Assembly (NCBI GenBank): GCA_943913335.1
Contig: CALTXS010000077.1
Coordinates: 1-5,604 of the forward strand
Length of the DNA stretch: 5,604 bases
DNA from: an uncultured Lysobacter sp.
GTDB taxonomy: Bacteria; Pseudomonadota; Gammaproteobacteria; Xanthomonadales; Xanthomonadaceae
Reading direction: 5' to 3'
Both the position numbers and the translations under genes were made by a program. This document shows positions 1 to 5,604 of this stretch, piece by piece. The notes beneath the pieces were generated by a model. That model was not told the origin of the DNA. It saw only the letters and a list, made by a program, of their open reading frames with translations, and searched no databases. Each line of letters begins with the position of its first letter. Within the stretch, counting starts at the first letter, position 1.

Positions 1-2
1 CT

Positions 3-344
3 GTAGTGCGAGTGCCGCCGGGAAAGCCACGCATGATGGCCGGTTATTTTCAGCTCGATAACGGCTGTCGCAATGCCATTGTGCTCAACACGGTGCGCGG
101 TTCCGACTTTGGTGAAGTCAGCATCCATGAGACGGTCGAGCGCGATAACGTAGCACGCATGCGTTACGTTCCGGCACTCACAGTAGCACCGGGAGATCGT
201 GTGGTCTTTCGACCGGGTGGCTTGCACCTGATGCTGATGAAGCCGAAGACCGATTTAAAAATCGGCAGCCGGATTCCGATTCGAATGTCCGGTCCCGGCT
301 GGAGCCTGAAGGTGATGTTTGATGTGAAGGGCATGGCCGGCTGA
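3..344 (+). CDS. PCu(A)C family periplasmic copper chaperone, 5'-truncated by the window edge
   Basis: This is the C-terminal 114 codons of a copper-binding protein of the PCu(A)C (DUF461) family. These proteins carry Cu(I) in the periplasm, and in characterised members they help assemble the CuA site of cytochrome oxidase. The defining motif H-x10-M-x21-H-x-M is present with exact spacing: His at 126-128, Met at 159-161, His at 225-227 and Met at 231-233. The AGYFQLDN stretch just inside the window matches the usual start of the cupredoxin-like domain. The frame is open to the left edge, so the GTG at position 6 is probably internal. The expected signal peptide must lie upstream of the window. 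The gene ends with TGA and converges on the thioesterase gene across a 36-base gap. SCO or other copper partners, if any, are outside the window. The family call is firm; the physiological role is inferred. Confidence 0.9.
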   Translation, partial: VVRVPPGKPRMMAGYFQLDNGCRNAIVLNTVRGSDFGEVSIHETVERDNVARMRYVPALTVAPGDRVVFRPGGLHLMLMKPKTDLKIGSRIPIRMSGPGWSLKVMFDVKGMAG

Positions 345-380
345 GTTACAGGCTTTGACCTTTCAACGCATCACTTCACG
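345..380. other. Convergent intergenic gap, no terminator seen
   Basis: These 36 bases separate the stop of the copper chaperone gene from the stop of the thioesterase gene on the opposite strand. I see no GC-rich hairpin followed by a T run on either strand. The two transcripts may therefore end by Rho-dependent termination or overlap at their 3' ends. Confidence 0.5.
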
Positions 381-775
381 TTACATCGCGTCGCGCACGG
401 CCTGCGGCAGCGGAACACTCTGGCCTGTCGCGGAATCAATCCAGACCACAGTAACGCTTCCGTCGCAGTACAGTTCGTCCTGACGTTCCGGATGCACCAT
501 CTGATGCGCAATGGTGACGCTCGACTGACCGATGCGCTCTGCCGTTAACAGGATCCGAACGGAGCCCGGCCACAGCAGCGGACGGCGATAGTTGAGTTGG
601 CTGGCGACCATAACCGGCACGACGCGATCGTCCATGCTAAGGCCGGCGACACCGAGCATCCACTGCAGTCGCGATTCTTCGAGATACGTCAGATACGTCG
701 AATTGTTGACGTGATTGAACGCATCCAGGTCGCGCCAGCGAATGGGTAAGAGGGTGTCCAGCAAAAGCTCGCCAC

Positions 776-779
<4 letters not shown>
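381..779 (-). CDS. Acyl-CoA thioesterase, YbgC/FadM-like 4HBT hot-dog fold
   Basis: This 132-residue protein is a single hot-dog domain of the 4-hydroxybenzoyl-CoA thioesterase superfamily, which hydrolyses acyl-CoA thioesters in the cytoplasm. The signature is [13 protein letters not shown] at residues 14-26, followed by the Y-L-x-Y-L-E-E-S-R helix. By alignment with the family, Asp19 is the catalytic acid. The length is normal for the family. The ATG start is supported by an AAGGA Shine-Dalgarno seven bases upstream and by a four-base ATGA overlap with the uvrA stop. The gene is thus the downstream member of a uvrA operon and probably translationally coupled to it. The substrate cannot be read from the sequence; FadM-like long-chain or YbgC-like short-chain and ACP-linked roles are both possible. 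No functional tie to DNA repair is evident. Confidence 0.88.
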
Positions 780-3682
<2,903 letters not shown>

Positions 3683-3791
3683 GTTCTGAACAGTGGGGGC
3701 TAAGCCGCGCAAAATCAATCAAAAATGGTAACAAAAAAGCGCCCGGAGTGATCCGGGCGCCTGTTCCTGCTTAGCGAAGGGTCGCGAGGGC
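3683..3791 (-). other. uvrA upstream region, no clear promoter or LexA box
   Basis: This stretch lies between the stop of the YidB/OmpA gene and the preferred uvrA ATG, and it contains the terminator annotated separately. Only about 50 bases remain between the terminator and uvrA. They are AT-rich (TTTTTGATTGATTTT on the minus strand), but I cannot pick a convincing -35/-10 pair. No CTG-N10-CAG element of the E. coli LexA type is visible. Confidence 0.4.
3732..3760 (-). terminator. Intrinsic terminator of the YidB/OmpA gene
   Basis: On the minus strand a perfect eight-base-pair stem (GCGCCCGG / CCGGGCGC; + strand 3739-3746 and 3753-3760) closes a six-base loop. A run of six T follows directly. 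It begins 32 bases after the stop of the YidB/OmpA gene, so it closes that transcription unit before uvrA. The opposite strand has no T run, so it should work in one direction only. Confidence 0.93.
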
Positions 3792-4964
3792 TTACTTGAT
3801 GTCGTAAGCGATGCGACGGTTCTTGGCTTTGCCTTCAGCAGTGGCGTTATCACCGATCGGGTTGGCTTCGCCGTAACCCTTGGTGGACAGAATGTCAGCC
3901 GACACACCGCGTTGCGCCAGAGCGGCCTTGACAGCATCGGCGCGTTCTTGCGACAGCTTCAGGTTGGCGGCGTCGTCACCGTCCGAATCCGTGTAGCCCT
4001 GGATCTCGATCTTGGAGCCGGCCTTCATGTTCTTGATGGTGTTGGCGGCTTCATCGAGAATCGCATTGGATTCAGTCTTGATGGTCGACTTGGCAGTGTC
4101 GAACTGGATCGGCACCATGTCCAGAGCGGCCTTGAAGTCGGCGGTCGAGGAGTCGGCCGTCAAAGCACCCAGTGCGGTGCGAGCCTTGGCTTCGGCTTCC
4201 TGGAGCGCGGCAGCGGCGGAATCACCCGCAGCAGCCACGGTGTCGGTAGCCGTCGTGTCGGCCGGCGCAACAGCCGGGGTCTCTGCGGTGGTCGGAGCCG
4301 TGGCGGCGTCCTTGTCCGTGGTGTCGCAGCTGCGGAAGGCCCAAATGGCGACCAGCAGAGCCAGCAGCGGCAGCAGCCACTTCCACCAGCCACCCGATGT
4401 ACGTTCCGGTTGGGTCGTAGTGTAGGTGGTACGCGGCGGCACCGATTCGGTCGTGGTGGTGCGGGTCACCGGTTCGCGGTCCACAGCAGCAGCGGTTGCG
4501 GCAGCAGCCGAGGCACCAACAGCGCCGGCACCGACAGCGGCGGTGCGCACGGCGGCGTCGCCATCATCCCACAGGCTGCCAAACCAGCCGCGGATGCGGT
4601 CCAGAGCGCCCAGTTCCAGGGTGCCGTTGCTGGCCAGCGTCGAGACGGCGGTCGGCAGCAGTGCGGCGGCGGCGTCGCTCACGGTGGCACCCGGCAAGCC
4701 GAGTCGGTTACCGAAGCTGTTGATTACGTCCGAACCCAGCACATTGCTGATTTGGCTGCCGTTGACCGGTAGGTTGTCGCCGGTGCCGAGCCAGGAGGCT
4801 ACGACATCGCCCAGGCCCTTGTCGCGGAACGATTGCAGGAAGGCGGTCGGACCGCCACGGCCTTCGTTGAAGATCAGGCCGATCAGCAGGCCCAGCAATT
4901 GCTTGGTCTTGTCCTCGGTCAGGCCGAAGCGGCCACCGACTTGAGATACTAAGGATTCAAACAT
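3792..4964 (-). CDS. Membrane-anchored envelope protein: YidB-like (DUF937) domain plus C-terminal OmpA peptidoglycan-binding domain
   Basis: The product has 390 residues. Residues 1 to about 120 resemble the YidB/DUF937 family, including GLGDVVASWLGTG at 50-62 and the NVLGSDVINSFGNRLGL region at 74-90; the function of that family is unclear. An Ala/Gly-rich stretch (141-160) and a Thr/Pro-rich linker follow. A strong hydrophobic segment WWKWLLPLLALLVAIWAF is at 193-210. An Ala/Thr/Pro-rich spacer (about 214-275) leads to an OmpA-like domain (about 284-390) with TDSDG at 325-329, LSQERADAV at 337-345 and NRR at 382-384. Asp326 and Arg383 or Arg384 are the residues expected to contact diaminopimelate in peptidoglycan. 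No N-terminal signal peptide is seen, so the likely topology is N-terminus in the cytoplasm, one inner-membrane pass and OmpA domain in the periplasm. The ATG at 4962-4964 has AGGGA eight bases upstream. An in-frame ATG at 5064-5066 would add 34 residues unlike the family. The gene is monocistronic, ends at an intrinsic terminator and is divergent from rplU. Confidence 0.87.
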   Translation of the reverse strand: MFESLVSQVGGRFGLTEDKTKQLLGLLIGLIFNEGRGGPTAFLQSFRDKGLGDVVASWLGTGDNLPVNGSQISNVLGSDVINSFGNRLGLPGATVSDAAAALLPTAVSTLASNGTLELGALDRIRGWFGSLWDDGDAAVRTAAVGAGAVGASAAAATAAAVDREPVTRTTTTESVPPRTTYTTTQPERTSGGWWKWLLPLLALLVAIWAFRSCDTTDKDAATAPTTAETPAVAPADTTATDTVAAAGDSAAAALQEAEAKARTALGALTADSSTADFKAALDMVPIQFDTAKSTIKTESNAILDEAANTIKNMKAGSKIEIQGYTDSDGDDAANLKLSQERADAVKAALAQRGVSADILSTKGYGEANPIGDNATAEGKAKNRRIAYDIK

Positions 4965-4972
4965 GGTAAATG

Positions 4973-4977
4973 TCCCT
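4973..4977 (-). promoter_or_regulatory. Shine-Dalgarno that sets the YidB/OmpA start
   Basis: AGGGA on the minus strand lies eight bases before the ATG at 4962-4964. It supports that start over the longer frame beginning at 5066. Confidence 0.65.
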
Positions 4978-5140
4978 AAAAGGAGAAAGTGGGGGCGAAC
5001 CACAAAGTGATTGCCTGGGACCACTTCAGCACAGCAGATGTAAAGACCATGAAAACGCGGGGGCATTTGTTAAATGCTCGGTTCGCATCTGTTCAGCTTG
5101 ATGCAGTGGTTGGGTCAAAAATCGTAACGTAGACAATGAC
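4978..5140. other. Divergent intergenic region, promoter of the YidB/OmpA gene not resolved
   Basis: This is most of the gap between the YidB/OmpA gene and the rplU promoter. It must hold the minus-strand promoter. A TTGACC at about 5113-5118 on the minus strand could be a -35 box, but no good -10 follows at normal spacing. The only clear structure is the inverted repeat at 5063-5077. Confidence 0.4.
5063..5077. repeat. Interrupted palindrome GCATTT-GTT-AAATGC
   Basis: Six-base arms are perfectly inverted around a three-base centre, about 100 bases upstream of the YidB/OmpA start and about 65 bases upstream of the rplU -35 box. It could be a regulator binding site or a small hairpin in the leader of the YidB/OmpA transcript. 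No T run follows, so it is not a terminator. A chance origin is possible. Confidence 0.4.
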
Positions 5141-5169
5141 TTGCGTCGCGGCGACAGGGCGGGTATAAT
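5141..5169 (+). promoter_or_regulatory. Sigma-70-type promoter of rplU-rpmA
   Basis: A perfect -10 box TATAAT lies at 5164-5169. At exactly 17 bases spacing there is TTGCGT (5141-5146), which shares the TTG core of the -35 consensus. Transcription would start near 5176, giving a leader of about 57 bases before the rplU ATG. The strong -10 box fits a ribosomal protein operon. Confidence 0.85.
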
Positions 5170-5176
5170 TCCGCTT

Positions 5177-5197
5177 CTACCCACGGCCGTGCGGTAG
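5177..5197 (+). promoter_or_regulatory. Hairpin at the 5' end of the rplU leader
   Basis: The arms CTACC (5177-5181) and GGTAG (5193-5197) pair and continue as CAC (5182-5184) with GTG (5189-5191). One C is bulged at 5192 and the loop is GGCC. The predicted transcript starts at or just before this hairpin. It could stabilise the mRNA or serve as a ribosomal-protein leader. No known Rfam motif was recognised, and the function is inferred only. Confidence 0.5.
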
Positions 5198-5232
5198 AAC
5201 TGACCAAAATAACTACAGAGGAATCTGGTCTC

Positions 5233-5553
5233 ATGTACGCAGTTATCGTGACTGGCGGTAAGCAATACCGCGTCATGCAGGGTGAAACCCTGCGTGTTGA
5301 ATTGCTCGATGCCGAAGCCGGCAATGAAATTAAGTTCGACAACGTTCTGATGATCGGCGGTGACAACGGCGTGTCCGTTGGTGACGCGCTGAAGGGCGCC
5401 ACTGTTGCAGCCAAGGTCGTTGGCCATGGCCGCGCCGACAAGGTCCGCATCGTCAAGTTCCGTCGTCGTAAGCACCACCGCAAGCAGATGGGTCACCGTC
5501 AGCATTTCACCGAAATTGAAATCACCGGTATCACCGGTGGTGACAGCAAATAA
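5233..5553 (+). CDS. rplU: 50S ribosomal protein L21 (bL21)
   Basis: L21 is a 23S rRNA-binding protein of the large ribosomal subunit. The 106-residue product is complete and near the E. coli length of 103. It starts [14 protein letters not shown] and contains the conserved C-terminal block [19 protein letters not shown] at about 75-93, which matches the L21 family signature. The ATG has AGAGGA (5217-5222) ten bases upstream. It is the first gene of the rplU-rpmA operon, behind a strong promoter, with 21 bases to rpmA. Nothing unusual is seen in the protein apart from a short Gly/Asp/Ser/Lys ending. Confidence 0.98.
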   Translation: MYAVIVTGGKQYRVMQGETLRVELLDAEAGNEIKFDNVLMIGGDNGVSVGDALKGATVAAKVVGHGRADKVRIVKFRRRKHHRKQMGHRQHFTEIEITGITGGDSK

Positions 5554-5574
5554 TCGTTACAGGGAGAACGAACC

Positions 5575-5604
5575 ATGGCACAGAAAAAAGGCGTAGGCTC
5601 GACC
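5575..5604 (+). CDS. rpmA: 50S ribosomal protein L27 (bL27), start only
   Basis: The first ten codons read MAQKKGVGST, which matches the conserved L27 N-terminus (E. coli MAHKKAGGST). This N-terminal tail reaches towards the peptidyl transferase centre of the ribosome. The gene is cut by the right window edge. AGGGAG (5561-5566) lies eight bases before the ATG. The short gap after rplU and the conserved rplU-rpmA order support the call despite the short fragment. There is no N-terminal extension of the kind that is cleaved off in Firmicutes L27. Confidence 0.93.
   Translation, partial: MAQKKGVGST

Noticed and set aside
6..8. GTG at position 6 as the start of the copper chaperone
   Set aside because: The frame stays open to the window edge, and a family member should have a signal peptide and the beginning of its domain upstream, so this is an internal valine codon.
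211..213. Idea that the YidB/OmpA protein is a lipoprotein through Cys213 (protein residue numbers)
   Set aside because: The cysteine follows a mid-protein membrane segment as FRSC and not an N-terminal lipobox, so lipidation is not supported.
3683..3718. TTG start that would add 12 residues to UvrA
   Set aside because: It has no ribosome site, and the added residues have no counterpart in UvrA, whose conserved N-terminus begins at the ATG at 3680-3682.
3912..4772. 286-codon + strand open frame opposite the YidB/OmpA gene
   Set aside because: It is a Gly/Arg/Ser-rich low-complexity shadow, antisense to a gene with clear domains, and shows no recognisable motif.
4965..5066. N-terminal extension of the YidB/OmpA frame to an ATG at 5064-5066
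   Set aside because: The added 34 residues do not look like a signal peptide or like the family. The internal ATG at 4962-4964 has a good Shine-Dalgarno, and the YidB-like domain begins right after it.
5026..5505. 159-codon minus-strand open frame antisense to rplU
   Set aside because: It runs across the rplU promoter and coding region and has no recognisable domain. rplU is unmistakable on the other strand.

Overview
The window looks like ordinary chromosome from a moderately GC-rich gammaproteobacterium. UvrA and the ribosomal proteins L21 and L27 are of gammaproteobacterial type. From memory, UvrA details such as the [12 protein letters not shown] and [15 protein letters not shown] stretches, and the order uvrA, thioesterase, envelope gene, rplU-rpmA, resemble the Xanthomonadales/Rhodanobacteraceae group. 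That placement is an inference and was not searched. I see no mobile element, CRISPR array, tRNA or rRNA.

Layout. On the + strand, the 3' part of a periplasmic PCu(A)C-type copper chaperone (3-344) enters from the left edge and carries a complete H-x10-M-x21-H-x-M copper-binding motif. It converges on a minus-strand block. In transcription order (right to left) that block is: an envelope protein made of a YidB-like (DUF937) domain, one membrane segment and a C-terminal OmpA-like peptidoglycan-binding domain (3792-4964); a strong intrinsic terminator (3732-3760); uvrA (776-3682); and a small hot-dog-fold acyl-CoA thioesterase (381-779) whose ATG overlaps the uvrA stop by four bases. To the right, divergent from the envelope gene, is the + strand rplU-rpmA operon: a promoter with a perfect TATAAT box, a short leader with a hairpin at its predicted 5' end, complete rplU (5233-5553) and the first ten codons of rpmA (5575 to the edge).

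How the genes work together. uvrA and the thioesterase gene form a translationally coupled pair, and the thioesterase Shine-Dalgarno sequence lies inside the codons for the lysine-rich UvrA tail. The envelope gene is a separate transcription unit closed by its own terminator, so uvrA should be driven from the roughly 50 bases after that terminator or by read-through. rplU and rpmA encode neighbouring proteins of the large ribosomal subunit and are co-transcribed. The copper chaperone is functionally unrelated to the rest.

The least ordinary item is the YidB-TM-OmpA protein, which appears to link a probably cytoplasmic domain of unknown function to the cell wall. The other second-look items are small regulatory features. 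I found no clear sign of a new multi-gene system.
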